64,000 bases of DNA from Flavobacteriaceae bacterium (GTDB taxonomy: Bacteria; Bacteroidota; Bacteroidia; Flavobacteriales; Flavobacteriaceae): contig CANFNV010000003.1 of NCBI GenBank assembly GCA_947448525.1, positions 62,001 through 126,000 on the forward strand, given 5' to 3'. Numbering within the stretch: the stretch's first letter is position 1; every line of letters begins with the position of its first letter. Positions 1 to 10,825 of the stretch are shown here, piece after piece. The position numbers and the translations under genes are program-made. The notes under the pieces are model-generated. The model searched no databases, was not told the DNA's origin, and saw only the letters and a program-made list of their open reading frames with translations.

Positions 1-3000
1 ATTCAATTCAAAATTTCGGGAAGCATAATTATCCGAGATGCTACTCAATTTTGTTATTGACATATCTAAATTGAACAACCAACTTTTTTGAAGTAAGTGG
101 GCATATTGCAATTGATTGGAACTCGAATTATTTTCTTGCGATCCAATAGAAAGTAAACTTTTTACGTGACTTTCTAAATAGGTATAGGTCACCGAATGCT
201 CTTGCTTGCCTCGATTGTAGAACATGCTGTTTCTAAAACTTTTGTTCATACCTAACAAATTATCGGTACTGTTTGAGAACGGATTTAAGTTAAAATTATC
301 CGATTTACGTTCAATTTTTCTATCCAAAGAAAATGCTGATTGATTGTAAAAAAAGGAGAGGAGTTTCTTTAATCCTTTTTCGTTATTCCATCGGGACGGA
401 CTTAAAGTAACGGATTGCGAAAATTTATTCTGATGTGTTTTTACAAAAATTTGATTGGGAAGAAACACCCGAATATATTTGGCCAAATCGTGAAATGGTG
501 CGACTTCAAACTCTTGTAATTGCTGAATTCCATCGCCATTGTAATCGTTCCACATGTAAACACCTTGACCCGGATTGACTTGCAAATAGGTGAATTCTTG
601 TTGTGCAATAGTACCCGATACATTTTCATAAGCGGTGTTTGTTTGGATCATTTGACCCCAAAAGTTATCATTATATAGTACACGAGAATTCAATGACGGT
701 TCATTAGGTTTTGAAACATCTGAAAAGGTCAATCGTCGGTAATTCACAAAAAGGGATAAATTGGTTTTTTGAGTTTGTATCAATTTCGATTTCAAATAAT
801 AGGAATTAGAAGCATTCACCCGCTTTAATAATCCCGATTGCAAACTGTCATTATTGCGATGTAAATACCCTATTTCTGCATAGACTTTCGTACTGTCCCC
901 TCTACCAATACCCCCCCCAATTTCACTAAATCGCTGACTTAATCTGGTAAACTGATTGGTCGCTACTAGCTTTTCTTGATTATCTTCTAAACGGAAACTC
1001 GAACCAACCCAATTTTTATTAAAATGGTATTTCCCTCGCGATTGATTTCTAAAAAAAGTGGTGTTTGAAACACTGCCCGTACTGTTAAGAAAACTGCTAT
1101 TTTGTTGTAATGATATGTTTTTAGTTTTAAAATTCCCCTGAACAATATGGCGTGTGCCCGAAAAATTATTTGAAAAGTCGAGCTTTTCTAATTGGTATTT
1201 AGCAAATCCATTTTCTTTAAAATCAAAATTCAATCCCGATGTAAGCAAACTTTGGGTTCCAGAAATATTGGTTAAATTCCAATCGCGGTTGAATTCGATG
1301 GTAAATAATCGCTCAATAGTTTTGAAATTGTTCTGAATCAATTGGTAATTGGCTACTGCATCGACAGTAAATTTTCCAGAAAAAAGCCGTTGTTTTGCAT
1401 TGAATTTAGAGGCAATTCCCTTGTTATTTCCATCATCAAGTTTTGAATACAAATTCAAATCATTATTACTGATGCCGAATTCAAAATCGACGGAAGTCTT
1501 TTCTGACGGATTAAATTTTCCTAAAACCGTTGCAATTTGGATCTTTGTGGGCGGAACCAATCGTGTAATGGGTTCGTAATTTCCTTGCGGAACACCACCA
1601 ACAGGGGGTAGATATTCATAAATTTTCCCAACAGCAGTGTTACTTGTAAGGTTGTAATTTCCGAGATTGGCACCTACTAAAGTGAATTTTACATTATATA
1701 AAACATCGGTAGATACATTCGAATATTGAAAGATATTAATACCGCCAATACTTACTTTTTTGTACAAAATTTTATTTTCAGAATAGGAATCGATATATGC
1801 CGAAGGCGCATTCATCAGACTAAGATCGTCACCTGCATTTTGAAGAATTGCTACTTGTTCACTCGATAAATTTTGTTGCAAAGGTTGGTTTTTCACATCA
1901 CTTTCAGAATATAAATAACCCCCCAAACTCCATTTTTCTTCTTGATGATTGACGCCGCCATAGGTAATAAAACGCGTATAACTTCGGTCCGAATATTGGT
2001 ATTCAATTGCAATTCGCATTTCGGAGGTGATGGGAAAAAGCGATGTAAATTTGATTTCTCCAGCATTATAATCAATTACATAGTCGTTATTTTCACCCCG
2101 CTTTAGCAAAATTCCATTCACATATACGCGTTCAGAACCCGAAATCACCAATACATACAATTCGCCATTATTGCCTCGAAGTTTGTATGGCCCTTGATTG
2201 CCTTCTTGTCCAATAAAACTACTTTTGGCATATTGTCCTCGAACCACGGCGCCTGCAGCAAAGATTTCCGTTTTGTTTTCGGGCGTACCAAAAGTGAAAC
2301 GTGTCGATAATCCCTGAACTTTTTTGTTGAAATTTAAAAATTGTGATTGCCTATTCTCTAAAAATAAATCTCCTGCTCGAATGTTCCATTTATCGGAAAA
2401 AAGTTCAATAAAAATTTGATCAAATTCATCTAATTTTTGAGAATAACCACCATTTTGAAGCGGAATATTACTGTCTTGAATGGAAGCACGAAGCGATACC
2501 TTATTGGATATCTTACCGGTAATTTGCAAATCGAGATTAGAATTTACTGTTGAATTTTGATTGTTTCCAACGGTAATGCCACGGGTAATGCTTCCTGAAG
2601 TATTCAATCCATCAAAGGGTTTGAAGGATTTTAGATTGTCTCTTTTAACCACATATAAATTCCCAGCTTCGTTCGGAACTACGCGCGCATCATTATAAAT
2701 CGAGTAAGTTTTGGTAATAAATTCCGGGAATTTTAAATAACGAATGGTGATGGAATCGTTAGAAACATAGTTATTTTTAAAGAGCAACTTGGCTTTCTTA
2801 AAATCCATTTTATAAAATGAAGTATCAACAAGATTGCCGTGTTTGTCGAGAATTTTGAAAAAAGATTCGTTGATACTTACGTTATCAATAGCTATGGTGT
2901 CTTTTGAAAAGGGAAGTTTTTTATTTTTATAAGGCGTTTCGATTTCCTGAGCCAAAACGCTCGAAAAACAGAACAACAGCAACAAATAAAAACTACTTTT

Positions 3001-3006
3001 TAACAT
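1..3006 (-). CDS. Large secreted/outer-membrane conserved hypothetical protein, C-terminus beyond window start
   Basis: Continuous minus-strand frame from ATG at 3006 (MLKSSFYLLLLLFCFSSVLAQE signal peptide) running off position 1; beta-rich repeats. Absent from the ORF track because no stop lies in the window. Confidence 0.8.
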   Translation of the reverse strand, partial: MLKSSFYLLLLFCFSSVLAQEIETPYKNKKLPFSKDTIAIDNVSINESFFKILDKHGNLVDTSFYKMDFKKAKLLFKNNYVSNDSITIRYLKFPEFITKTYSIYNDARVVPNEAGNLYVVKRDNLKSFKPFDGLNTSGSITRGITVGNNQNSTVNSNLDLQITGKISNKVSLRASIQDSNIPLQNGGYSQKLDEFDQIFIELFSDKWNIRAGDLFLENRQSQFLNFNKKVQGLSTRFTFGTPENKTEIFAAGAVVRGQYAKSSFIGQEGNQGPYKLRGNNGELYVLVISGSERVYVNGILLKRGENNDYVIDYNAGEIKFTSLFPITSEMRIAIEYQYSDRSYTRFITYGGVNHQEEKWSLGGYLYSESDVKNQPLQQNLSSEQVAILQNAGDDLSLMNAPSAYIDSYSENKILYKKVSIGGINIFQYSNVSTDVLYNVKFTLVGANLGNYNLTSNTAVGKIYEYLPPVGGVPQGNYEPITRLVPPTKIQIATVLGKFNPSEKTSVDFEFGISNNDLNLYSKLDDGNNKGIASKFNAKQRLFSGKFTVDAVANYQLIQNNFKTIERLFTIEFNRDWNLTNISGTQSLLTSGLNFDFKENGFAKYQLEKLDFSNNFSGTRHIVQGNFKTKNISLQQNSSFLNSTGSVSNTTFFRNQSRGKYHFNKNWVGSSFRLEDNQEKLVATNQFTRLSQRFSEIGGGIGRGDSTKVYAEIGYLHRNNDSLQSGLLKRVNASNSYYLKSKLIQTQKTNLSLFVNYRRLTFSDVSKPNEPSLNSRVLYNDNFWGQMIQTNTAYENVSGTIAQQEFTYLQVNPGQGVYMWNDYNGDGIQQLQEFEVAPFHDLAKYIRVFLPNQIFVKTHQNKFSQSVTLSPSRWNNEKGLKKLLSFFYNQSAFSLDRKIERKSDNFNLNPFSNSTDNLLGMNKSFRNSMFYNRGKQEHSVTYTYLESHVKSLLSIGSQENNSSSNQLQYAHLLQKSWLFNLDMSITKLSSISDNYASRNFELN

Positions 3007-3070
3007 AAATAAGATAACTCTTAAATGTCAAAAGTAGTATTTATTATTGTAAAAAAAAGAGAGTTAAAAA

Positions 3071-4324
3071 TTACTCCTTAGTTACAATTTGCATTGTTTC
3101 TCTAGAAACTTGTCTTAAGATAACCACTTTATCTTTTTCAACCATTTCGGCGGCTTCTTTAGAGAAGTGTCTTATGGTATAGAGCGAAACATTTTCATTG
3201 TAAGAAACTTTGAATTTTTTAGATAAAATCCCTTTTAAATCGTTGAAATTTCCAAATTTATCTTCAATACAAACGGAAAAACTAATCGCGGAGTTCTGAA
3301 TTAAACTCACTTTTATTTTGAATTGGTGGAATAACGCAAAAATCTCGCTGATGTTTTCTTCCATAATAAAAGAAAAATCTATAGACGAAAGCGAAATTAA
3401 TAATTGGCCTTTCTTTACAATAAAACAAGGTATTTTTGGATCTAAATCGGCACCTTTGGAAACGCTGGTTCCCGGCAAAAGCGGATTAATAAATGATTTT
3501 ACAAATAACGGAATTTCTTTTTTCTGTAACGGTTGTAATGTTTTTGGGTGAATTACTGAAGCGCCATAAAAAGCCAATTCAATCGCTTCATGATAAGATA
3601 TTTGATTCAATAAAATGGCATTTTCAAAATAACGCGGATCGGCATTTAAAACTCCTGGAACATCTTTCCAAATGGTAACGCTTTCCGCACTCAGGCAATA
3701 CGCAAAAATAGCGGCAGTATAATCGGAGCCCTCCCTACCCAAAGTAGTGGTAAAGTTGTTCTCATCGGAACCTAAAAATCCTTGAGTTATGTTCAACGAT
3801 TTCTTTTTGATACCTTTTAAAATCAATTTTTGAGTATGCTCCCAATCTACGTTAGCATCACGATAAGCGCTGTCGGTTTTTATAAAATTTCGAACGTCAA
3901 TCCAATTGTTTTTTAATCCTTTTTCGTTGAAATAATGACTCACAATGGTCGTCGAAACTATTTCGCCATAACTGATTACTTGATCGTACACAAAGTTATA
4001 ATTAGGCGATTTATTGCTTCTTAAAAAATACTCTAAATCGGCAAAATGACTGTTTACTGCAAAAAACACATCGTGATCTTCGTCTTCAAATAAGTCGAGT
4101 AAAATTTGATTGTGGTATTTCCGAACTTCTTGAAGTGAGGCATGAAATTCGTTCGATTTTTCAAAATAATTTTTGATTACTAGTTCCAAAGCATTGGTTG
4201 TTTTACCCATTGCCGAAATTACAATTAGCAGCTCTTCATGACCCACTTTTTGTAAAACATCAAATACATTTTTTATTCCTTTGGCATCTTTCACAGATGC
4301 ACCACCAAATTTAAATATTCTCAT
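3071..4324 (-). CDS. Aspartate kinase
   Basis: N-terminal MRIFKFGGASVKDA and TTLGREGSDYTAA motifs. Confidence 0.93.
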   Translation of the reverse strand: MRIFKFGGASVKDAKGIKNVFDVLQKVGHEELLIVISAMGKTTNALELVIKNYFEKSNEFHASLQEVRKYHNQILLDLFEDEDHDVFFAVNSHFADLEYFLRSNKSPNYNFVYDQVISYGEIVSTTIVSHYFNEKGLKNNWIDVRNFIKTDSAYRDANVDWEHTQKLILKGIKKKSLNITQGFLGSDENNFTTTLGREGSDYTAAIFAYCLSAESVTIWKDVPGVLNADPRYFENAILLNQISYHEAIELAFYGASVIHPKTLQPLQKKEIPLFVKSFINPLLPGTSVSKGADLDPKIPCFIVKKGQLLISLSSIDFSFIMEENISEIFALFHQFKIKVSLIQNSAISFSVCIEDKFGNFNDLKGILSKKFKVSYNENVSLYTIRHFSKEAAEMVEKDKVVILRQVSRETMQIVTKE

Positions 4325-4410
4325 TTCAGTAAAAATTCTTTTGTTTTTATTGCAAAGTTTAAATCATTTACAAATCTAAAAAAATAACAAGTTCAAATGG
4401 ACTACAATTG

Positions 4411-4908
4411 TTATTTATTTTGTGATAAAAATGCCTCAATTCCGTTCTCATCCATTTGAGCCACACGCCAATCTTCCAATACTTTTGCTCCTGTTTTTCG
4501 ATAAAAAGTAATGGCAGGGGTATTCCAATCGAGTACTGCCCATTCAATACGACGCACATTGTCGTGTTTTCCTTGTCGAATTATTTCTTTATAAAGTGCA
4601 AATCCGGCTCCAGTACCCCGTTGGTTTTCTCTTACAATTAAGTCTTCTAAATGAATGGTTTTGCCTTTCCAAGTCGAATAACGGTAATAGTATAAAGCTA
4701 TTCCAATTATAGTACTTGCTATTTCGGCCACAAAACAATGAAATAATGGGTTTTCTGAAAAGCCATCGCGCACTAAATCTTCAACTGTAACCACAACAGC
4801 ATCAGGTTCTTTTTCAAAAATGGCTAATTCTTTTATCAAGTCTAAAACCGAAGACATGTCGTCCGGAGTTCCTTTTCTAATAATCATCTTTACAGTATTA
4901 ATTTTCAA
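4411..4908 (-). CDS. GNAT family N-acetyltransferase
   Basis: IRKGTPDDMSSVLDLI...LEDLIVRENQRGTGAGFALYKEI acetyl-CoA binding motif. Confidence 0.9.
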   Translation of the reverse strand: MKINTVKMIIRKGTPDDMSSVLDLIKELAIFEKEPDAVVVTVEDLVRDGFSENPLFHCFVAEIASTIIGIALYYYRYSTWKGKTIHLEDLIVRENQRGTGAGFALYKEIIRQGKHDNVRRIEWAVLDWNTPAITFYRKTGAKVLEDWRVAQMDENGIEAFLSQNK

Positions 4909-5125
4909 AAATACAAATTCCTAGTGCTTTTCACTAAAATAATCTGAGCATTTGCTTCAGATAAAGATAAAGATAATAAAAGATTAATTGAAGAAATGAT
5001 TGTATGTTTTCAATTATTTGGAATTGCATAGAAAAATAAATTTGATAAAAAAAATATACTTCAAAAGCTACTATTTTTTTCATAAAAATAACGATATTTG
5101 CACAAACCTCTACAACGATTTCTTA

Positions 5126-6133
5126 ATGGAAGAGCGCAACAAAACCTTAGGTGAATTTATTATTGAAAATCAAAATGCTTTTCAATATTCTTCAGGAGAA
5201 TTATCCAGAATTATTAACTCCATTAGATTGGCCGCAAAAGTGGTTAATTACAAAGTAAGCAAAGCGGGATTGGTTGATATTATTGGATCTTCAGGAGAAC
5301 AAAATATTCAAGGAGAAGACCAACAAAAACTAGACTTGTATGCCAATGAAGTTTTTATTCAAACGTTAATTAATCGAGAAATTGTTTGCGGAATTGCCTC
5401 TGAAGAAAATGATGATTTCATAACAGTTGCTGGTTCAGATAATAGCCACAGTAATAAATATGTGGTTTTAATGGATCCGCTAGATGGTTCGTCTAATATT
5501 GATGTTAATGTTTCTGTGGGGACTATTTTTTCTGTTTTTAGAAGAGTAACGCCCATTGGAACGCCAGTAACTAGTGAAGATTTTCTTCAACCTGGAACGC
5601 AACAAGTGGCTGCGGGTTATGTTATTTATGGAACCTCAACCATGTTGGTTTATACAACAGGTCATGGAGTAAATGGCTTTACTTTAAATCCAGCGATTGG
5701 AACGTTTTATCTTTCGCATCCTAATATGAAATTTTCTAAAGACGGAACTATTTATTCTATAAATGAAGGAAATTATGTTCATTTTCCGCAAGGAGTTAAG
5801 CATTATTTGAAACATTGTCAACTGGAAGAAGACGATAGGCCATATACTTCAAGATATATTGGAAGTTTAGTTTCAGACATTCACAGAAACATGATTAAAG
5901 GAGGAATTTATATTTATCCTACGAGTTCCAAAGCACCCAACGGTAAATTAAGGTTGTTATATGAATGTAATCCGATGGCATTTATAGCTGAACAAGCTGG
6001 CGGAAAAGCTTCAGACGGTTATACAAGAATTATGGAAATTCAACCCACTGAATTGCATCAAAGAGTTCCGTTTTTCTGCGGAAGTTACAATATGGTTGCC
6101 AAAGCAGAGGAGTTTATGGAAGCGTACAAATAA
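5126..6133 (+). CDS. fbp: Class I fructose-1,6-bisphosphatase
   Basis: [24 protein letters not shown] motif; start [11 protein letters not shown] at 5126 preferred over ORF start 5000. Confidence 0.95.
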   Translation: MEERNKTLGEFIIENQNAFQYSSGELSRIINSIRLAAKVVNYKVSKAGLVDIIGSSGEQNIQGEDQQKLDLYANEVFIQTLINREIVCGIASEENDDFITVAGSDNSHSNKYVVLMDPLDGSSNIDVNVSVGTIFSVFRRVTPIGTPVTSEDFLQPGTQQVAAGYVIYGTSTMLVYTTGHGVNGFTLNPAIGTFYLSHPNMKFSKDGTIYSINEGNYVHFPQGVKHYLKHCQLEEDDRPYTSRYIGSLVSDIHRNMIKGGIYIYPTSSKAPNGKLRLLYECNPMAFIAEQAGGKASDGYTRIMEIQPTELHQRVPFFCGSYNMVAKAEEFMEAYK

Positions 6134-6305
6134 ATTAAAAACTAATTGATGTATTCTTCGTTTCTTAATTGAAAAGGATCGAATCAATTATAATTACTAT
6201 CCCTTTAAAAGGAAAACTAATTCAATCAAATTTTAGGAATCTTATTAAACAAATTCAAAAAATAGTGTAAGTTTACATTTACAAACGCATAAATACGAAA
6301 TTGTT

Positions 6306-6899
6306 ATGTCAGATTTTTGGATTTTTTTTAAAATAGGATTAAATCATGTTTTGGACATTCATGGCTACGATCATCTACTTTTTTTAATTGCATTATCCGT
6401 TCCTTATGTCCTTAAAGACTGGAAAAAAATCTTAATTTTAGTTTCATTTTTCACGCTTGGTCATTCCCTTTCCTTATTGCTTTCTATGTTTAATGTTGTT
6501 TCTGTAAAAACAGTTTTGGTCGAATTGTTAATTCCAATTACGATTTTAATTGCAGCACTTTTCAATATTATAATGGTTGGAAAATCAGTAAAAAACGGCA
6601 ATATAACTTTCGTTGCTAGCGTAACCGTGTTTTTTGGAATAATTCATGGGTTAGGATTTTCCAATTATTTTAATTCAATTTTACCCGGAAAACCAGTAGA
6701 TAAATTAGCTCCATTATTCGAATTTGCAATCGGAATTGAAAGCGCACAAATTGTTGTGGTTTTAGCCGTTTTAATTTTAGCGTTCATATCACAAACCTTA
6801 TTCCGATTCAACAAACGTGATTTTACACTTATTATGTCGAGTTTTGTAATTGGCGTAGTTGTTCCAATACTTATCGAAAATCCAATTTGGAAAAAATAA
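6306..6899 (+). CDS. HupE/UreJ family membrane protein
   Basis: GLNHVLDIHGYDHLLFLIALS...FTLGHSLSL...GIIHGLGFS motifs. Confidence 0.88.
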   Translation: MSDFWIFFKIGLNHVLDIHGYDHLLFLIALSVPYVLKDWKKILILVSFFTLGHSLSLLLSMFNVVSVKTVLVELLIPITILIAALFNIIMVGKSVKNGNITFVASVTVFFGIIHGLGFSNYFNSILPGKPVDKLAPLFEFAIGIESAQIVVVLAVLILAFISQTLFRFNKRDFTLIMSSFVIGVVVPILIENPIWKK

Positions 6900-7031
6900 G
6901 TTGGATTTGAAGTGAAGCAGTAGCTATATTTGTAAACCATTTACATGGATTTTAGAATTTTAAAGAACGTAAACTTTGTGCATTAGCGCCTAAAAATTAT
7001 AATTAAGAATACTGATACAAGTTCAGCATAA

Positions 7032-7460
7032 ATGAAAGACAAAAAACAAAACAAATACGACAAAGCTTATTTAAGAATTGCTGCCGAATGGAGCAAACTT
7101 TCGTATTGTAAACGCAAGCAGGTAGGCGCCATAATCGTTCGAGACCGAATGATAATTTCCGATGGATACAACGGAACGCCATCGGGTTTTGAAAATTGCT
7201 GCGAAGATGAAGAAGGGTTGACCCAATGGTATGTGCTTCATGCAGAAGCAAATGCCATTTTAAAAGTGGCACGTTCTACACAATCGTGTGATAATGCGAC
7301 TCTATACATTACACTTTCACCATGTAAAGAGTGTAGTAAATTAATTCACCAATCGGGAATCAAACGAGTGGTCTATCAAAAAGGATATCGAGATACATCG
7401 GGACTCGATTTTTTAGTTAAAGCCGGAATTGAAGTATTTCAGCTTGAGGATTTAGAATAA
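7032..7460 (+). CDS. dCMP deaminase family protein
   Basis: HAEANAIL and SPCKECSKLI zinc-binding motifs. Confidence 0.92.
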   Translation: MKDKKQNKYDKAYLRIAAEWSKLSYCKRKQVGAIIVRDRMIISDGYNGTPSGFENCCEDEEGLTQWYVLHAEANAILKVARSTQSCDNATLYITLSPCKECSKLIHQSGIKRVVYQKGYRDTSGLDFLVKAGIEVFQLEDLE

Positions 7461-7467
7461 AATTTTA

Positions 7468-9039
7468 ATGAAAATCAATAAAATCTTCATACCTTTTTTG
7501 TTTTTTTCCTGCGTGGCATTAGGAATAGTAATTGGTGGATTAATAAATTATCCATCAACCAAAATGGCCTTTTCCAAAAATAATTATAAAACCAAACTCA
7601 ACCGACTTTTATATTTTATCGACAAAGAATATGTAGATGACGTCAAAACGGATTCTATTGTAGATTTAACGGTAACCAATATTCTTGCCAATCTCGATCC
7701 ACATTCGGTTTATGTTCCTCGAAGCGAGCAAACTGCTGTTGCTGAAAGCATGAAAGGCGATTTTGTTGGTATCGGGGTTAATTTTTATTCCTACAACGAT
7801 ACTATAGCAGTTATAAAACCTATAGAAAACGGTCCGGCGCAAAAAGCAGGAATTAAAGAAGGCGACCGAATTTTATATGCTGATGATTTCAAACTTTTTG
7901 GAAAAAAACTTAAAAACGAAGTCCTATATAGTAAATTAAGAGGAGAAAAAGACTCTGAAGTTACCTTAACGGTTTATAGAAAATCAGAAAATAAACAATT
8001 GAAAGTTAAAATAAAGCGGGATATAGTTCCAATAAAAAGTGTTGATGCCGCTATTTTATTAAACAATACCACAGGATATATAAAAATCAACCGGTTTGCT
8101 GAAACAACTGCTCAAGAGTTTCATTTCGCATTATTGAAATTGAAGAAAAGCGGTATCAATTCGCTAGTCATTGATTTGCGGGAAAATGGAGGCGGTTTAA
8201 TGGAAATGACCATTCAAATTGCTGATGAACTTTTAAAAGATAAAGAGTTGATTGTTTTCACAAAAAACAAAAAAGGAAACATCGATAAAACCTATGCCAC
8301 CAATGATGGCGATTTTGAAACAGGGCGAGTATCTATTTTAATTGATGAAAATTCGGCGTCAGCAAGTGAAATTTTAGCGGGCGCGATTCAGGATAATGAC
8401 CGTGGTACAATTTATGGAAGGCGTTCCTTTGGAAAAGGATTGGTGCAACGCGAAATGAATTTTGAAGACGGCTCTGCGGTTAGATTGACAATAGCAAGAT
8501 ATTATACGCCAAGTGGTCGTTCTATACAAAAACCCTACAAAAAAGGGAATAGCAGAGATTATTTCAAAGAATCTGAAGATCGTTTTGCTAGTGGCGAATT
8601 GTATGAAAAAGGGAAAATGAAAATTTCAGATTCGTTAAAATTCAAAACAAAAAAAGGACGAATAGTTTATGGCGGTGGTGGAATCGTACCTGATGTTTTT
8701 ATACCACTTGAAGTGACTTATGGAGATGAAAGTTTAGAATATATTTTGCAAACGGGTATAGTTGGACATTTTGTTTTTGAACAATTAGACCATAACAGAA
8801 ATACATTCAAAGGATTGAATTTGGAACAATTTCAAGCAAAAATGAATGGTAATCAGTATTATGTAAATCAGTTTGAAAAATACATGTATAAAATAGGAGC
8901 AACCATCGATTTGAATTATAATAAAGTAATTGTAAATCGCTACATTACTGCAGAATTTGCAAGACAGTTATTTGGTGAAAATCAATATTATCAAATTCTA
9001 TTGAAAGAGGACAAGATGATAAAAGCGGTTTTGAAATAA
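7468..9039 (+). CDS. S41 family C-terminal processing peptidase
   Basis: PDZ region and ILIDENSASASEILAGAIQDNDRGTIYGRRSFGKGLVQ catalytic motif. Confidence 0.93.
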   Translation: MKINKIFIPFLFFSCVALGIVIGGLINYPSTKMAFSKNNYKTKLNRLLYFIDKEYVDDVKTDSIVDLTVTNILANLDPHSVYVPRSEQTAVAESMKGDFVGIGVNFYSYNDTIAVIKPIENGPAQKAGIKEGDRILYADDFKLFGKKLKNEVLYSKLRGEKDSEVTLTVYRKSENKQLKVKIKRDIVPIKSVDAAILLNNTTGYIKINRFAETTAQEFHFALLKLKKSGINSLVIDLRENGGGLMEMTIQIADELLKDKELIVFTKNKKGNIDKTYATNDGDFETGRVSILIDENSASASEILAGAIQDNDRGTIYGRRSFGKGLVQREMNFEDGSAVRLTIARYYTPSGRSIQKPYKKGNSRDYFKESEDRFASGELYEKGKMKISDSLKFKTKKGRIVYGGGGIVPDVFIPLEVTYGDESLEYILQTGIVGHFVFEQLDHNRNTFKGLNLEQFQAKMNGNQYYVNQFEKYMYKIGATIDLNYNKVIVNRYITAEFARQLFGENQYYQILLKEDKMIKAVLK

Positions 9040-9040
9040 A

Positions 9041-9652
9041 CTATTTTGTTCTAATCGAATCATGAACTTGACACGAAATGCTATCATTCCATAAAGTTAA
9101 AATGTCAGTGGCAACCGCAGCTCCACTTCCCGCAGCAATAGCAAGTTGGCTTCGGTGTCCTGCAAGAGTTCCCGCTACATAAATTTCGTCAGCAACTTTA
9201 TGGTCTTCATTTTTTAATTGCACACGTTGTTTTTCGGCAATAGATTTTTTGTGAGGTTCTATATACTCCATCAATCCTTCAATAGTAAATGTGTTTGAAG
9301 AACCAATTCCAATTACAATATTTTTTGTTGGATAAGAATTTTTGTTTGTAAAAACGGTGAAGTTTTGAAATTCACCTTCGATTTTAATTACTTTTTCGTC
9401 TTCAATTTGAATAATGTGTGGGTATAAATTGCGAAGTTGTTCTAAACTTTCGGTTAAAAGCTCTGAACCTAATTTCCCTGATGAAATTCCGTAAGCATTA
9501 TTAAATAATGCCATTTGAAGAGACGCTGTTTTTTGATGTGCAATAATCCCAATTTTTTTTTCCTTGGCAAAAACTTTATTTTGAGCGGATCCCAAAACTA
9601 AAGCACAAGAAACTCCAGAAACGCCACCACCAATAACTAAAACATCAAACAT
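9041..9652 (-). CDS. FAD-dependent oxidoreductase, thioredoxin reductase-like
   Basis: MFDVLVIGGGVSGVSCAL Rossmann motif; VADEIYVAGTLAGHRSQLAIAAGSGAAVA. Confidence 0.85.
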   Translation of the reverse strand: MFDVLVIGGGVSGVSCALVLGSAQNKVFAKEKKIGIIAHQKTASLQMALFNNAYGISSGKLGSELLTESLEQLRNLYPHIIQIEDEKVIKIEGEFQNFTVFTNKNSYPTKNIVIGIGSSNTFTIEGLMEYIEPHKKSIAEKQRVQLKNEDHKVADEIYVAGTLAGHRSQLAIAAGSGAAVATDILTLWNDSISCQVHDSIRTK

Positions 9653-9655
9653 TAA

Positions 9656-9856
9656 TTATTTATTTTTAAGTTTTTGCTCAATCTTTTTAGACATTTTGAA
9701 GATAAGAAGAATAAAAACGGCACAAAATGAAGCGATAATTCCAATTAATGCAATCATGCTATTTCCTTCAAGTGGGTTATTGAAATCCAGTTGGGATACA
9801 TTAAAAATGATAAGTGCAATTGCTAAAATAATTAGTGTTGTAGTAAAAATTTTCAT
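9656..9856 (-). CDS. Small two-TM hypothetical membrane protein
   Basis: Two hydrophobic segments; directly upstream of the oxidoreductase. Confidence 0.6.
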   Translation of the reverse strand: MKIFTTTLIILAIALIIFNVSQLDFNNPLEGNSMIALIGIIASFCAVFILLIFKMSKKIEQKLKNK

Positions 9857-9893
9857 TGAATATATTTAAAGTGTAAAAATAGTAAAATTTGAT

Positions 9894-10100
9894 TTAAACA
9901 AACATTTCTTTAACATTAGCGGCAAATAATTTAACAGCTATGGCCAGTAGTATAACTCCATATGTTTTTCGAATGACACCCAAACCATTTTTACCTAATA
10001 ATTTTCAATTTTAGAGGATGATATTAATACAAAATAAACTAAATCAATATTTAAAATAATAGCAATAAAAATATTTATGGTTTGAAATTGAGAGTTCAAT
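9894..10100 (-). pseudogene. marC: C-terminal remnant of a MarC family membrane protein, frameshifted
   Basis: Minus-strand conceptual translation QTINIFIAIILNIDLVYFVLISSSKIEN, then a 1-nt frame shift, then LLGKNGLGVIRKTYGVILLAIAVKLFAANVKEMFV*; no start or N-terminus. Confidence 0.7.
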
Positions 10101-10147
10101 TATTACTTTCCCTAAGTTATATCCTTAAAAAATGAAATAATCCTTTG

Positions 10148-10155
10148 TACCTTTG
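10148..10155 (+). promoter_or_regulatory. Bacteroidota -7-like TAnnTTTG element upstream of DUF3109 gene
   Basis: TACCTTTG. Confidence 0.5.
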
Positions 10156-10176
10156 AAAAAATTAAAGATTAGCAAA

Positions 10177-10749
10177 ATGTTTCAATTAGGGAAAACAATA
10201 GTTTCAGAAGATATTTTAGAAAAAGATTTTGTTTGTAATCTTTCGTCTTGTCATGGTGCTTGTTGCGTTGATGGTGATGCTGGGGCACCTTTGAGTGAGG
10301 AGGAAACTAAAATTATGGAAGAAATTTATCCAAAAGTAAAGCCATTTCTTCGAAAAGAAGGAATTGAAGCAATCGAACGATTGGGCACATGGGTAAAAGG
10401 AACCGAACAAGATTTAGAAACTCCACTAATAGACAATAAAGATTGTGCTTACGTAATTTTTGATGGTAAAACAGCGCTATGCGGCATTGAACAGGCCTAC
10501 AACCAAGGAGTTATTTCTTGGAAAAAACCCGTTTCCTGTCATTTATATCCAATTAGAGTTAAAGATTTCTCAGAATTTGCAGCCGTTAATTATGATCGAT
10601 GGGATATTTGTGATGATGCCTGTACCCTCGGAAAAGAACTTCAAGTACCGATATATAAATTTGTAAAAGAAGCATTAATTAGAAAGTTTGGAGAAGATTG
10701 GTACATGGAATTGGAAAAAGTAGCAGAGGATTTGAAAAGGGAGAACTAA
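10177..10749 (+). CDS. DUF3109 family cysteine-cluster protein
   Basis: MFQLGKTIVSEDILEKDFVCNLSSCHGACCVDGDAGAPL; ATG at 10177 preferred over TTG at 10153. Confidence 0.88.
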   Translation: MFQLGKTIVSEDILEKDFVCNLSSCHGACCVDGDAGAPLSEEETKIMEEIYPKVKPFLRKEGIEAIERLGTWVKGTEQDLETPLIDNKDCAYVIFDGKTALCGIEQAYNQGVISWKKPVSCHLYPIRVKDFSEFAAVNYDRWDICDDACTLGKELQVPIYKFVKEALIRKFGEDWYMELEKVAEDLKREN

Positions 10750-10753
10750 TAGC

Positions 10754-10779
10754 AAAACCGTCTGTTCCCAGACGGTTTT
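10754..10779. terminator. Bidirectional intrinsic terminator hairpin
   Basis: AAAACCGTCTG-TTCC-CAGACGGTTTT followed by T-run. Confidence 0.85.
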
Positions 10780-10781
10780 TT

Positions 10782-10825
10782 GTGGAGAAGATGGGGCTCG
10801 AACCCACGACCTCTTGACTGCCAGT
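10782..10825 (-). repeat. Truncated tRNA-Ala 3' end copy (att-like direct repeat)
   Basis: 44 bp identical to 12615-12658. Confidence 0.9.

Noticed and set aside
441-2075. Short ORFs at 441-629, 1154-1336, 1349-1579 and 1893-2075
   Set aside because: All lie inside the continuous minus-strand large ORF (1-3006); no family motifs, so shadow ORFs.
10153-10176. TTG start for the DUF3109 gene and an upstream 8-residue extension
   Set aside because: The region overlaps the TACCTTTG -7-like motif; ATG at 10177 is more plausible.
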